From: Firmicutes bacterium CAG:341
GTDB lineage: Bacteria; Bacillota; Clostridia; Oscillospirales; Acutalibacteraceae
NCBI GenBank assembly: GCA_000434995.1
Contig: FR895335.1
Coordinates: forward strand, 39,986-103,985
Length of the DNA stretch: 64,000 bases
Direction of reading: 5' to 3'
Shown one piece after another: positions 42,262-50,979 of this stretch (position 1 is the stretch's first letter; the number at the start of each line of letters is the position of its first letter). The position numbers and the translations under genes were made by a program. The notes beneath the pieces were generated by a model, which did no database searches, was not told where the DNA came from, and saw nothing but the letters and a program-made list of their open reading frames with translations.

Positions 42262-43035
42262 ATGTTATTTAAACCCGAATATGACGAAAACGGCAAAAAA
42301 GTACTTTGCGAAATGAATGGCATTAACTCCGAAATGCTGATGGACATTTATGTTAAAAAATTAAAAAAGGGCGAAACACTTGAAATAATTGAGGAAAATA
42401 ACGAGTGTGCCATTTTGCTTCTTTCAGGCGATGTCACATTTAAAGTCGGAAATGAGATTGACGAGCGTTGCAAAAGAAAAAACCCATTTGAAAAAAAGCC
42501 TTATGCAGTTCATTTTTGCAAGCAGGTTAAAGCAAGCGTAACAGCTAATGAAGAAAGCGAAATTCTCGTTCAAATGACTGATAATGAAAAAACTTGGAAA
42601 AGTGAATTTTATAATCCCGATAACTGCCTTTACCAAGAATTCGGTAAAGGCCAATGGAACGGTACAGGCCACAGAATTGTATCAACTATGTTTGACCTTG
42701 ATAATGCTCCGCAATCAAATATGGTTATGGGCGAAGTGTTTAACCAACCGGGCCGTTGGTCAAGCTATCCGCCGCACTATCATCCACAGCCGGAGCTTTA
42801 CTATTACCAATTTGACCACCCTGAAGGATTCGGCGCAGGCTTTGAGGGCAACACTCCTTACAAAACAGAAAACGGTTCTTGCCTTTGCATAAGGGGCGGC
42901 AATGCACACCAGCAGGTTACCGCACCGGGATATGAAATGTATTATGTATGGCTCATTCGTCATCTTGATGGTGACCCTTGGGATAAAACAAGAATTTATG
43001 TACCTGAATATGAATGGCTTGCAAATGCTGACTGA
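42262..43035 (+). CDS. iolB: 5-deoxy-glucuronate isomerase family protein (IolB/KduI-like)
   Basis: The 257-residue protein is a bicupin of the KduI/IolB family. The signature is SYPPHYHPQPELYYYQFDHPEGFG, with metal-binding His and Glu residues, followed by RGGNAHQQVTAPGYEMYYVWLIRHLDGDPW. IolB converts 5-deoxy-glucuronate to 2-deoxy-5-keto-gluconate in inositol breakdown. It is slightly short of the usual 270 residues. No other inositol genes are nearby: it follows the CHAP hydrolase gene by 19 bases with its own AAGGAG site. Either the pathway is elsewhere or it acts on another uronate. Confidence 0.85.
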   Translation: MLFKPEYDENGKKVLCEMNGINSEMLMDIYVKKLKKGETLEIIEENNECAILLLSGDVTFKVGNEIDERCKRKNPFEKKPYAVHFCKQVKASVTANEESEILVQMTDNEKTWKSEFYNPDNCLYQEFGKGQWNGTGHRIVSTMFDLDNAPQSNMVMGEVFNQPGRWSSYPPHYHPQPELYYYQFDHPEGFGAGFEGNTPYKTENGSCLCIRGGNAHQQVTAPGYEMYYVWLIRHLDGDPWDKTRIYVPEYEWLANAD

Positions 43036-43081
43036 TTATATAAATTTATTGTATAATTATACAGTTATTATTCATAAAATA

Positions 43082-43110
43082 TTGACTTTATGCTAATATT
43101 GTGATAAATT
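43082..43110 (+). promoter_or_regulatory. Promoter of the amino-acid ABC importer
   Basis: TTGACT (43082-43087), 17 bases and TAAATT (43105-43110) with extended -10 TGA, 68 bases before the binding-protein start. Confidence 0.55.
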
Positions 43111-43113
43111 ATT

Positions 43114-43140
43114 GACACGGTTAGATTTAACCGTGTCTTT
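43114..43140 (+). terminator. Hairpin at the start of the ABC importer leader
   Basis: GACACGGTTA (43114-43123), loop GATT and TAACCGTGTC (43128-43137), then TTTATTT. It can end transcripts from the CHAP-iolB genes or attenuate the importer, since the promoter above lies just before it. Confidence 0.7.
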
Positions 43141-43177
43141 ATTTATGTTATAAAAACAAAATACGGAGGAAAATAAG

Positions 43178-44071
43178 ATGAAATTAACTAAAAAGATTTC
43201 TGCTGTTGTTCTTGCTGTACTTATGATAGTAGTTGCTGTATTTGCAGGCTGCTCATCAAAAGGCAGTGATGACAAGAAAGCAGATGAACCAGCCACATCA
43301 GCAGCAAAGGTTAAAGTTGTTGACATTGAACTTTCAAGCGAAGAATACGCTTTCGGTGTTGACAAAAAGCAGCCTGAACTCAAAGAAAAATGTAACGAAC
43401 TTCTTAAAGAAATGAAGTCAAGCGGCGAACTTGAAGAAATCAGCAATCATTTCTTCGGTGACGGTGAGCCGGTAGCAGTTACATCAGCTAAGCAGGATAA
43501 TTCAAAAGACCAGCTTGTTGTTGCAACAAACGCTGAATTTGCCCCATTTGAATATAAAGAGGGTGACAAGTTCTACGGTATTGATATGGAAATCGCAAAA
43601 CTTCTTGCTGACAAGCTCGGCAAAGAACTTGTAATCGTAGATATGGCATTTGATGCTGTTCTTCTTTCAGTTCAGCAGCAGAAGGCTGACATCGGTATGG
43701 CAGGCCTTACCGTAACAGAAGAAAGAGCTAAGCAGGTAGATTTCTCTGATCCTTATTATAACGCAGCACAGAAAATTATTTGCAAGGCTGATGATAAAAC
43801 ATTTGATAACTGCAAGACTAAAGAAGACGTTGATAAAATTCTTCAAGGTTTTGATAAATCAGTTCTTATCGGCGGTCAAAACGGTACAACAGGTCAGTAT
43901 TATGTTGAAGGAAGCAGTGATTTCGGCTTTACAAAGCTTAATGCTACTTGGAAGGGCTATGCAAACGGTTCACTTGCAGTTCAGGACTTAATCAACGGTG
44001 GCATAAACTATGTTATCATTGATGCAGCACCTGCAACAGCAATCACAAACGCTATCAACGCCGTAGCATAA
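43178..44071 (+). CDS. Amino-acid ABC transporter substrate-binding lipoprotein, circularly permuted
   Basis: The 297-residue protein has a lipoprotein signal (VFAGC, lipidated Cys25) and belongs to the SBP_bac_3 family that binds polar amino acids. The usual N-terminal lobe start, QLVVATNAEFAPFEYKEGD, appears only at residue 112, followed by YGIDMEIAKLLADKLG and ADIGMAGLTVTEERAKQVDFS, and the chain ends at YVIIDAAPATAITNAI. The segment that normally follows that point, EYAFGVDKKQPEL and KEMKSSGELEEISNHFFGDG, lies instead at residues 57-96, before the first lobe. The fold therefore looks circularly permuted. A GGAGG site precedes the ATG. Permease and ATPase genes follow. Confidence 0.9.
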   Translation: MKLTKKISAVVLAVLMIVVAVFAGCSSKGSDDKKADEPATSAAKVKVVDIELSSEEYAFGVDKKQPELKEKCNELLKEMKSSGELEEISNHFFGDGEPVAVTSAKQDNSKDQLVVATNAEFAPFEYKEGDKFYGIDMEIAKLLADKLGKELVIVDMAFDAVLLSVQQQKADIGMAGLTVTEERAKQVDFSDPYYNAAQKIICKADDKTFDNCKTKEDVDKILQGFDKSVLIGGQNGTTGQYYVEGSSDFGFTKLNATWKGYANGSLAVQDLINGGINYVIIDAAPATAITNAINAVA

Positions 44072-44085
44072 TTAACTAAAAGATT

Positions 44086-44110
44086 TGCCCGTTCTTTTGA
44101 ACGGGCATTT
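44086..44110 (+). terminator. Attenuating hairpin between binding protein and permease genes
   Basis: TGCCCGTTC (44086-44094), loop TTTT and GAACGGGCA (44099-44107), then TTTT. It would make binding protein mRNA more abundant than that of the membrane and ATPase subunits. Confidence 0.75.
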
Positions 44111-44130
44111 TATATGATGAGGACTAATAA

Positions 44131-44835
44131 ATGAATTTTGAAAAGAAATTTGAGGCGTTTTGGAGATTCTTCAGCGACAACGGCGGTTACAGCGTTGTTC
44201 TTCAAGGATTAAGAAACACACTTATTATTGCTATACTCGGCCTTGTAATAGGTATCATAATTGGTACTCTTATTGCAACTGTTCGAGTTGTCCCAAAAAC
44301 AAATAAATTGCTCCGTTTTCTTGACGGACTTGCTAAATTCTATGTCAGCTTTTTCCGCGGTACGCCTATTGTAGTTCAGCTTCTTTTGTTCTACTATGTG
44401 CTTATGCCGCTTCTTTCAATAAATTTAAAGAGTGTACCTGTTGCTGTAATTGTATTCGGCTTAAACTCCGGTGCTTACATTTCAGAAATTATGAGGGCAG
44501 GTATTCTTTCAGTTGACCCGGGGCAAATGGAAGGCGGCCGTTCAGTCGGCTTAAGCTATGGCACAACAATGATGAAAATTGTCATTCCGCAAGCTGTTAA
44601 AAACATTTTGCCGACCCTTGGTAATGAGTTTATTTCTCTTATTAAAGAAACTTCAGTTGTCAGCTTCGTAGGTGCAACTGACCTTTACCTTGCTTTCCAG
44701 CGTATCGGTTCTAACACATATGACTTTATGGTTCCTTATCTTGTAATGGCTGTTATTTACATTATAATGGTACTTGTTATTTCTACTCTTATCAAAATTA
44801 TGGAAAGGAGTTTGAGAAAAAGTGATTACCGTTAA
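44131..44835 (+). CDS. Amino-acid ABC transporter permease
   Basis: The 234-residue protein is a HisM/GlnP-type permease with five helices and the EAA coupling loop EGGRSVGLSYGTTMMKIVIPQAVKNILPTLGNEF, plus the N-terminal GLRNTLIIAILGLVIGIIIG and FRGTPIVVQLLLFYY signatures. It forms the transmembrane channel with the ATPase encoded next. Its end overlaps the ATPase gene by 14 bases. Confidence 0.95.
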   Translation: MNFEKKFEAFWRFFSDNGGYSVVLQGLRNTLIIAILGLVIGIIIGTLIATVRVVPKTNKLLRFLDGLAKFYVSFFRGTPIVVQLLLFYYVLMPLLSINLKSVPVAVIVFGLNSGAYISEIMRAGILSVDPGQMEGGRSVGLSYGTTMMKIVIPQAVKNILPTLGNEFISLIKETSVVSFVGATDLYLAFQRIGSNTYDFMVPYLVMAVIYIIMVLVISTLIKIMERSLRKSDYR

Positions 44836-45544
44836 GAATTTAAAGAAAAGCTTTGGTGATAATGAAGTGCTTAAAGGCATTGATTATGAAATCAAGCAAG
44901 GCGAAAAAATAGTTATTATCGGTCCGTCAGGTTCAGGCAAAAGTACATTTTTAAGGTGCCTTAATTTGCTTGAAACACCAACTGATGGTGAAATTTACTT
45001 TGACGGTCAGCTTATTACCGATAAAAAGTGTGATATAAATAAAGTGCGCGAGCATATGGGTATGGTTTTTCAGCATTTTAATCTTTTCAATAATAAAACC
45101 ATACTTGAAAATATTACTCTTGCACCTGTTCAGCTTAAAATTATGACTAAAGAGCAGGCAAACGCAAAGGCTATGGAGCTTTTGGAAAGAGTAGGCCTGG
45201 CAGATAAAGCAAATGCCTACCCATCTCAAATTTCAGGCGGTCAAAAGCAAAGGGCGGCAATTGTTCGCTCACTTGCAATGAACCCAAAGGTTATGCTTTT
45301 TGATGAGCCTACATCTGCACTTGACCCTGAAATGGTAGGCGAAGTATTGCAGGTTATGAAAGACCTTGCAGATGAGGGAATGACAATGGTAGTTGTTACT
45401 CACGAAATGGGATTTGCAAGGGAAGTTGCCGATAAAGTAATCTTTATGGACGGCGGATACATTGTTGAGCAGGCACCGCCGAGTGAAATCTTCGGTGCGC
45501 CTAAAGACCCAAGACTTCAGCAATTTTTAAGAGCAGTATTATAA
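44822..45544 (+). CDS. Amino-acid ABC transporter ATPase (GlnQ-type)
   Basis: The 240-residue ATPase has Walker A GPSGSGKST, MVFQHFNLFNNKTILENI with the Q-loop, signature ISGGQKQRAAIVRSLAM, Walker B LFDEPTSALDPEM and H-loop VVVTHEMGFA. The PAAT class ending FLRAVL is typical for polar amino acid importers. It begins with GTG inside the permease gene, with AAGGAG about 11 bases upstream. It energises uptake by the preceding binding protein and permease. Confidence 0.96.
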   Translation: MITVKNLKKSFGDNEVLKGIDYEIKQGEKIVIIGPSGSGKSTFLRCLNLLETPTDGEIYFDGQLITDKKCDINKVREHMGMVFQHFNLFNNKTILENITLAPVQLKIMTKEQANAKAMELLERVGLADKANAYPSQISGGQKQRAAIVRSLAMNPKVMLFDEPTSALDPEMVGEVLQVMKDLADEGMTMVVVTHEMGFAREVADKVIFMDGGYIVEQAPPSEIFGAPKDPRLQQFLRAVL

Positions 45545-45550
45545 ATAATA

Positions 45551-45590
45551 AAACAGCGTTGGAGAAATCAAAATCTCCAACGCTGTTTTT
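45551..45590. terminator. Bidirectional terminator between the ABC importer and the deacetylase gene
   Basis: AAACAGCGTTGGAGA (45551-45565), 8-base loop and TCTCCAACGCTGTTT (45574-45588), with a T run on the plus side. The convergent deacetylase stops at 45592. Confidence 0.92.
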
Positions 45591-45591
45591 C

Positions 45592-46929
45592 TTAATGCGT
45601 ATTATTATTTATTGTTTTGTAATCAACATACTGATTTCCCGGCTTTGCATTTTCTCCTGTTTTAGCCGCAATAAGTTCACTTACGGTAACAATTTGATAC
45701 CCTTTTGCTATAAGCTCCGGCACAACTTTTTCAACCGCGTCTGCTGTTGACGGGTAAATATCATGCATCAATACAATTGAACCGTCGTATGCATATTTAA
45801 TAATGTTTTTATAAATTTTATCTTTATCTTTCGAGCGCCAATCTTCTGTATCGACCGACCAATAAGCAAGTGCCATACCCTCTTTTTTGCACTCTTTTCT
45901 GATTGTTGGAGTTACAATTCCGCCTGGACATCTGAACATTGTAGGCGCTCTGCCGCTGATTTTTTCTATTTGCTTACTTGCCCTTGAAATATCCCTTGCA
46001 GTTACCTGCGAACCGTAATGATTGTGCGCATATGTGTGGTTTCCAAGCTCACAGCCGTTTTGTATTTCCCTGTCAAGCAAATGCTTTGTTTCGCTGTTTA
46101 CTCTCTCCCCCACCATAAAGAAAGTGGCGCGTGCATTATATTTTTCGAGTACGTCTAAAATGCGTTCTGTTGAATTTGAATTTTTATAATCGTATGCCGG
46201 CCCATCATCAAACGAAAATGCAATCATAGGCTTGCTAGGGTCAACCTTGCCGATATTTATTTCTTTATCATAAATAGTAGCTTCCCCAACATCGCTCCAC
46301 TTGCTGTAAATCGTTTTGCCATTCACGGTCATATATGCCCTTACTCGTGCATAATAAATATCGCCGACTGCCAAATCATTTACGGAAAAATTACGGGTTT
46401 GCCCGTCTTTAATCATTTCATTTTTATATTCCGTAAACTCTTTGTTTTTTGAATACTGAATATCATATCCTGCCAAATTATCCAAATCGTTCCATTCCAT
46501 TGAAAGAACGCCTTTGCCACCCGAAAATACACTTAAAATCGGCTTGCTCGGATTTGAATAAAATGTATACTCTTTGGCTTTGCCGCTCAAATACTCTTTT
46601 TTCATAAATGAGCGATAAGCTAAGACTTTAACTTTATAAATACTTGCAGAAGGAATATCTTTAATGTCATATTTGCAATTATTTTCGCCCTTGCTTGTGC
46701 CGATTTTAACATATTTGTTAGTATCACTGTCAAGGTTGTAAATATAATATCCGTCGGCTTTTTTAACCTCATTCCAAGTAAGCGAAATCGAATTTTCGCT
46801 GTTATGAGCCATTTTTACATTTTTAACCGAAGCCAAATCTTTGGCGTCGGTAACAAAGAGTGCTGTTATAGTAGCAACTATAATCATAAAAATTGTAATG
46901 GCTGAGAAAAATTTTATTCTTTTTTCCAT
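45592..46929 (-). CDS. Membrane-anchored polysaccharide deacetylase with two fibronectin III domains
   Basis: The 445-residue protein starts with a signal anchor (residues 5-27), has two FnIII-like domains (SISLTWNEVKKADGYYIYN and GVLSMEWNDLDNLAGYDIQY) and a C-terminal NodB/CE4 domain: AFSFDDGPAYDY (catalytic and metal Asp), NHTYAHNHY (HxxxH metal site), MFRCPGG, YWSVDTEDWRS and IVLMHD. CE4 enzymes remove N- or O-acetyl groups from peptidoglycan, chitin or xylan; the surface location fits wall or dietary-glycan modification. The start at 46929 is chosen for AAGGA eight bases upstream; an in-frame ATG eight codons earlier is less well placed. Confidence 0.92.
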   Translation of the reverse strand: MEKRIKFFSAITIFMIIVATITALFVTDAKDLASVKNVKMAHNSENSISLTWNEVKKADGYYIYNLDSDTNKYVKIGTSKGENNCKYDIKDIPSASIYKVKVLAYRSFMKKEYLSGKAKEYTFYSNPSKPILSVFSGGKGVLSMEWNDLDNLAGYDIQYSKNKEFTEYKNEMIKDGQTRNFSVNDLAVGDIYYARVRAYMTVNGKTIYSKWSDVGEATIYDKEINIGKVDPSKPMIAFSFDDGPAYDYKNSNSTERILDVLEKYNARATFFMVGERVNSETKHLLDREIQNGCELGNHTYAHNHYGSQVTARDISRASKQIEKISGRAPTMFRCPGGIVTPTIRKECKKEGMALAYWSVDTEDWRSKDKDKIYKNIIKYAYDGSIVLMHDIYPSTADAVEKVVPELIAKGYQIVTVSELIAAKTGENAKPGNQYVDYKTINNNTH

Positions 46930-46988
46930 AATCTCCGTCCTTAAAGCACCCATCAGCCTTAAATCTTTTAATCCCTTTAACTCTTACT

Positions 46989-47017
46989 AATATAGTACAA
47001 AAAGTCATAAATTGCAA
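46989..47017 (-). promoter_or_regulatory. Promoter of the deacetylase gene
   Basis: On the minus strand TTGCAA (47017-47012), 17 bases and TATATT (46994-46989). Confidence 0.5.
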
Positions 47018-47200
47018 CATATTTTATTCAATATATTTTTTTCGTGCAAATTGATTAAAAGTAAGCAATTTTTCCTGTAAAATATATGCTTATTCCACTA
47101 ATTTAAGTTAACCTTACCGATTTAAAGTGTTATTATTATAACAATATCTTATATGATATATTCGCATTTAATTACATATATAACAAGAGGGGGGGTAAAA

Positions 47201-47392
47201 ATGACTGATTTAGCACTAATTCTTATTGTTTCCGTTGTCGGTACTCTTATAACAGTTTATGCTTGCGGATATATGAAAGATTACCATAAGCATCACACAG
47301 AATTTGCAGACAGAAGAAGATTTTTCTTTGCAATGCTTTACGAAAATGAGATGAAAGAGTTTTTCGGTGAGGGATTACCGAGAATATGCTGA
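47201..47392 (+). CDS. Small membrane protein of unknown function (63 aa)
   Basis: A start at 47201 preceded by a run AGAGGGGGGG gives a 63-residue protein. Residues 4-25 (LALILIVSVVGTLITVYACGYM) form one membrane helix; the C-terminal part is charged and His-rich (KDYHKHHTEFADRRRFFFAMLYENEMKEFFG). The frame is open 16 codons upstream without a ribosome site. It has a strong terminator of its own. It is probably a real single-pass inner-membrane microprotein facing the cytoplasm with its C-terminus. No family is recognised. Confidence 0.7.
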   Translation: MTDLALILIVSVVGTLITVYACGYMKDYHKHHTEFADRRRFFFAMLYENEMKEFFGEGLPRIC

Positions 47393-47397
47393 TAAAA

Positions 47398-47439
47398 AAA
47401 TAACATCAGTCGTATTTTAACGACTGATGTTATTTTTTT
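47398..47439. terminator. Bidirectional terminator between the small protein and pcrA
   Basis: TAACATCAGTCG (47401-47412), 8-base loop and CGACTGATGTTA (47421-47432) with T7 on the plus strand and A-rich flank for the minus-strand pcrA. Confidence 0.9.
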
Positions 47440-47441
47440 GC

Positions 47442-49679
47442 CTATTTCTTTTCAAGTCTTGCGTAGTTTGCCATCATCTTTTTAGTTCCGGCTTTATCAA
47501 ACGCAACTTCCAACAGCATATCGCCGCCCATTGGGGTAATGGTAAGAATTGTACCTGTGCCGAATGATTTGTGGCTGACGGTATCGCCCACATTGTAATC
47601 AACATTGCTCTTTTGAGCGGCATTGCCTGCCTGGCCGAATTTATGAGCGCTGTTTGATGATTGCCTTGCAGAGCCGATTTTGCTTGAAGATGTATATGAA
47701 GAACCGCCCCTTGCGCCCGATGAAAAACCGGAGTGAGCAGAAGTGAAGCCGGTACTTCTTCTTGCCACAACAGATTGGTCATCAATAACAGATGACGGAA
47801 TTTCCCTCAAAAATCTTGACGGCATATTGCGTGAAGTTTGACCATAGAGCATACGCTGCTGTGAAGATATAAGGTAAAGCTTTTTCTTTGCTCTTGTAAT
47901 ACCTACATATGCAAGGCGGCGTTCTTCTTCCAAATCTTCTTCACTGAACATTGATTGGTTGCCGGGGAATATTCCCTCTTCCATACCCGGAATAAACACA
48001 ACCGGGAATTCAAGTCCCTTTGCCGAGTGAAGAGTCATTAAAACTACTGCGTCTTCATCTTCGTTATATGAATCAATATCGGAAATAAGTGCAACATCTT
48101 CAAGAAATTCTGAAAGGTTAGCGTCTTCGCTCTCTTCTTCATACTTAATAAACATTGATGAAAGTTCCTTGATATTGTTAACCCTGTCATCATATGTTTC
48201 AATATCCTCGTGAAGAAAATCAAGATACTTCGTTTTTTCCAAAACTTCTTGGAGCAAATCATTAAGGCCCATTCCGTCTTCAATACATTCTTGAAAATCC
48301 CTAATCATTTTTGTAAAGCCCATAAGCTTTGATGCACTTCGTGATGTTTTTTGAAATTCATCCGCTCTTTCACATACTTCAAATGCGGACATACCGAGGC
48401 CTGCGGCAATTTCAAGCACATTTGCAAACATTGTATCCCCTATTGCACGCTTTGGCACATTTATAATTCTTTGAAGCCTTACATTGTCACTCGGATTATT
48501 GATAACTGCCAAATATGATACAATATCTTTGATTTCTTTTCTGTCAAAGAAGCGGTGACCGCCGATAATTCTGTGTGAAATACCGCTTTTTGTAAGCATA
48601 ACTTCAAGGTTACGCGACTGTGCATTCATTCTGTAAAGAATTGCGTGATCGGAATATTTCATTCCGTTATTAACATTTTTGATGATTTCATCAATTATGT
48701 ACTGTGATTCTTCAGATTCGCTCATAACCGTTTTATATACAATTTTATCACCCGAACCTGAACGGGTAAACAAAGTTTTGCCTTTACGGTTTTTATTATG
48801 TGAAATTACAGCGTTTGCACCGTCAAGTATATTTTGGGTTGAACGGTAATTCTCTTCAAGTCTGATTACCTTTGCACCCTTGTAATGATTTTCAAATGAA
48901 AGTATATTTTCAATAGTAGCACCGCGAAAACGATATATACTCTGGTCATCATCACCTACTACACAGATATTTTTATACTTATCGGCAAGAAGCGAAGTTA
49001 AAACATACTGCGCGTGGTTTGTATCCTGATATTCATCCACCATTACATACTTAAATTGAGTTTGGTAAAGGTCGCGCACATCTTCATTTTCTTCAAGAAG
49101 CTTAACGGTATTGAAAATAATATCATCAAAATCCATTGCGTCGGATTTTTTAAGCTCTTTTTGATACATTTCGTAACATTCGGCAATTTTGCTTTTTCTA
49201 AAATCATTTTGTGAGGTTTGCTTATATTCATCAGGTGAAATTAGGCTGTCTTTTGCCCTGCTTATTTCAGCTAAAATGGATTTATGGTTAATAAGCTTGT
49301 CCTCTATACCAAGTTGCTTTTGGCACTGCTTCATAACTCGCCTTGAATCATCGGTATCATAAATCGTAAAATGATTTGTATAACCTATTCTTTCGCCGAA
49401 TCGCCTTAATATCCTTGAACAGCAGCTGTGAAAAGTATATGCCCATATATCATTAGCCTCATCACCGATTGCACTTACAAGCCTTTCACGCAGTTCACCT
49501 GCGGCTTTGTTGGTAAAGGTGATGGCAAGCACTTGCCAAGGAGTTGCAAGGCGTGAAGAAATAATATGCTCCACCCTGTTTACAAGAACGGTAGTTTTGC
49601 CCGAACCTGCACCGGCTAAAATTAAAAGCGGACCTTCGGTTGTATCAACAGCAAGCTGCTGCATTTCGTTTAAAGCCAT
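47442..49679 (-). CDS. pcrA: ATP-dependent DNA helicase PcrA/UvrD
   Basis: The 745-residue SF1 helicase unwinds DNA 3' to 5' in repair and replication. Motifs in order: Q motif LNEMQQLAV, Walker A LAGAGSGKTT, Ia ITFTNKAAGELRERL, II VDEYQDTNHAQ, III VVGDDDQSIYRFRGA, IV LEENYRSTQNI, V LMTLHSAKGLEFPVVF and VI RRLAYVGITRAKKKLYL. The C-terminus has a Ser/Gly-rich linker and a Tudor-like tail (YNVGDTVSHKSFGTGTIL) that binds RNA polymerase in PcrA. Length and motifs are complete. AAAGGA precedes the ATG. It is transcribed alone. Confidence 0.97.
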   Translation of the reverse strand: MALNEMQQLAVDTTEGPLLILAGAGSGKTTVLVNRVEHIISSRLATPWQVLAITFTNKAAGELRERLVSAIGDEANDIWAYTFHSCCSRILRRFGERIGYTNHFTIYDTDDSRRVMKQCQKQLGIEDKLINHKSILAEISRAKDSLISPDEYKQTSQNDFRKSKIAECYEMYQKELKKSDAMDFDDIIFNTVKLLEENEDVRDLYQTQFKYVMVDEYQDTNHAQYVLTSLLADKYKNICVVGDDDQSIYRFRGATIENILSFENHYKGAKVIRLEENYRSTQNILDGANAVISHNKNRKGKTLFTRSGSGDKIVYKTVMSESEESQYIIDEIIKNVNNGMKYSDHAILYRMNAQSRNLEVMLTKSGISHRIIGGHRFFDRKEIKDIVSYLAVINNPSDNVRLQRIINVPKRAIGDTMFANVLEIAAGLGMSAFEVCERADEFQKTSRSASKLMGFTKMIRDFQECIEDGMGLNDLLQEVLEKTKYLDFLHEDIETYDDRVNNIKELSSMFIKYEEESEDANLSEFLEDVALISDIDSYNEDEDAVVLMTLHSAKGLEFPVVFIPGMEEGIFPGNQSMFSEEDLEEERRLAYVGITRAKKKLYLISSQQRMLYGQTSRNMPSRFLREIPSSVIDDQSVVARRSTGFTSAHSGFSSGARGGSSYTSSSKIGSARQSSNSAHKFGQAGNAAQKSNVDYNVGDTVSHKSFGTGTILTITPMGGDMLLEVAFDKAGTKKMMANYARLEKK

Positions 49680-49703
49680 AAGTTTATCCTTTCCTATAAG
49701 TCA

Positions 49704-49731
49704 TAAAAAAGGGTGACAAATCTGCCACCCT
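49704..49731 (-). terminator. Terminator of the decarboxylase operon
   Basis: On the minus strand AGGGTG...CACCCT (with inner CA/TG pairs) is followed by six T. It lies after the beta subunit and before pcrA. Confidence 0.8.
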
Positions 49732-49757
49732 GATTTATTATTTTCAAAATTATTTTA

Positions 49758-50966
49758 TCACTTAAGAAGTGTAAGCAAGATACCTGCTGCAACAGCAGAA
49801 CCGATAACACCTGATACATTCGGGCCCATAGCGTGCATAAGAAGGAAGTTTGAAGGATTTTCCCTTTGGCCTTCTTTTTGTGATACACGAGCAGCCATTG
49901 GAACTGCCGATACACCTGCTGAACCGATAAGTGGGTTAACCTTGCCTTTTGTAGCAACATACATAATCTTACCGAATAAAGTACCGCCTGCTGTACCAAG
50001 GCAGAAAGCAACAAGACCGAGAACGACAATTTTGATTGTATTAAGGTTAAGGAAGCTGCCTGCTGAAGTTGTGGCACCAACAGAAATACCGAGGAAGATT
50101 GTTACAATATTCATAAGCTCATTCTGAGCTGCTTTTGCAATACGCTCTGTCTGTCCGCTCTCTTTAAGAAGGTTACCGAGCATAAGCATACCTACAAGTG
50201 ATGCAGCATCAGGAAGAAGAAGTGAAACAATAACAGTTACCATAATAGGGAAAAGTATTTTTTCAAGCTTTGATACAGGTCTTAAACCACCCATAACAAC
50301 GCTTCTTTCCTTCTTTGTGGTAAGTGCTCTCATAATAGGTGGCTGAATTACAGGCACGAGAGCCATATATGAATATGCCGCCACAGCAATTGTACCGAGC
50401 ATATACGGTGCAAGCTGGGAAGTTACGAAAATAGCAGTAGGGCCGTCAGCACCACCGATGATAGCGATTGAACCTGCTTCGTTTGGTGCAAAGCCCAAAA
50501 GAATAGCACCTACATAGGTAAAGAAGATACCAAGCTGTGCAGCAGCACCGAGGATAAATGAACTTGGATTTGCAATAAGCGGAGCAAAGTCAGTCATAGC
50601 ACCGATACCAAGGAAGATAAGCGGTGGGTAAATACCGGCTTTAACACCGAAATAAAGGAAGTCCATAAGACCCGGTGTGCAACCTACAAATTCACCTCTG
50701 CCTGCAAGCAAATCCCTAAAGCCTGCAAGGTCGTGATACTGAACTGCCAAGTTCGCTTCCGGTATATTCGCAAGGAGCATACCGAATGCAATAGGAACCA
50801 TAAGAAGCGGTTCAAAACCTTTTTTAATACCTAAATAAAGAAATACAAATGCTACAAGAAGCATAATTGCATTTTTATATCCGCCGTCAGCAGTAAAGAA
50901 ATAAGCATAACCTGAGTTTGTGAAGATGCTGACAATTACCTCCCAAACACCCTGTAAAATTTCCAT
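49758..50966 (-). CDS. Sodium-translocating decarboxylase beta subunit
   Basis: The 402-residue protein has about ten membrane helices and the family signatures SIAIIGGADGPTAIFVTSQLAP (with the essential Asp), MLMLGNLLKESG, and LLMHAMGPNVSGVIGSAVAAG. This is the OadB/MmdB/GcdB subunit, which removes carboxyl groups from biotin and pumps Na+ out. Which acid is decarboxylated (oxaloacetate, methylmalonyl-CoA, glutaconyl-CoA) depends on an alpha subunit not in the window. The gamma-type subunit gene lies 13 bases upstream on the same strand. Confidence 0.95.
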   Translation of the reverse strand: MEILQGVWEVIVSIFTNSGYAYFFTADGGYKNAIMLLVAFVFLYLGIKKGFEPLLMVPIAFGMLLANIPEANLAVQYHDLAGFRDLLAGRGEFVGCTPGLMDFLYFGVKAGIYPPLIFLGIGAMTDFAPLIANPSSFILGAAAQLGIFFTYVGAILLGFAPNEAGSIAIIGGADGPTAIFVTSQLAPYMLGTIAVAAYSYMALVPVIQPPIMRALTTKKERSVVMGGLRPVSKLEKILFPIMVTVIVSLLLPDAASLVGMLMLGNLLKESGQTERIAKAAQNELMNIVTIFLGISVGATTSAGSFLNLNTIKIVVLGLVAFCLGTAGGTLFGKIMYVATKGKVNPLIGSAGVSAVPMAARVSQKEGQRENPSNFLLMHAMGPNVSGVIGSAVAAGILLTLLK

Positions 50967-50979
50967 AATTTACTGCCTC

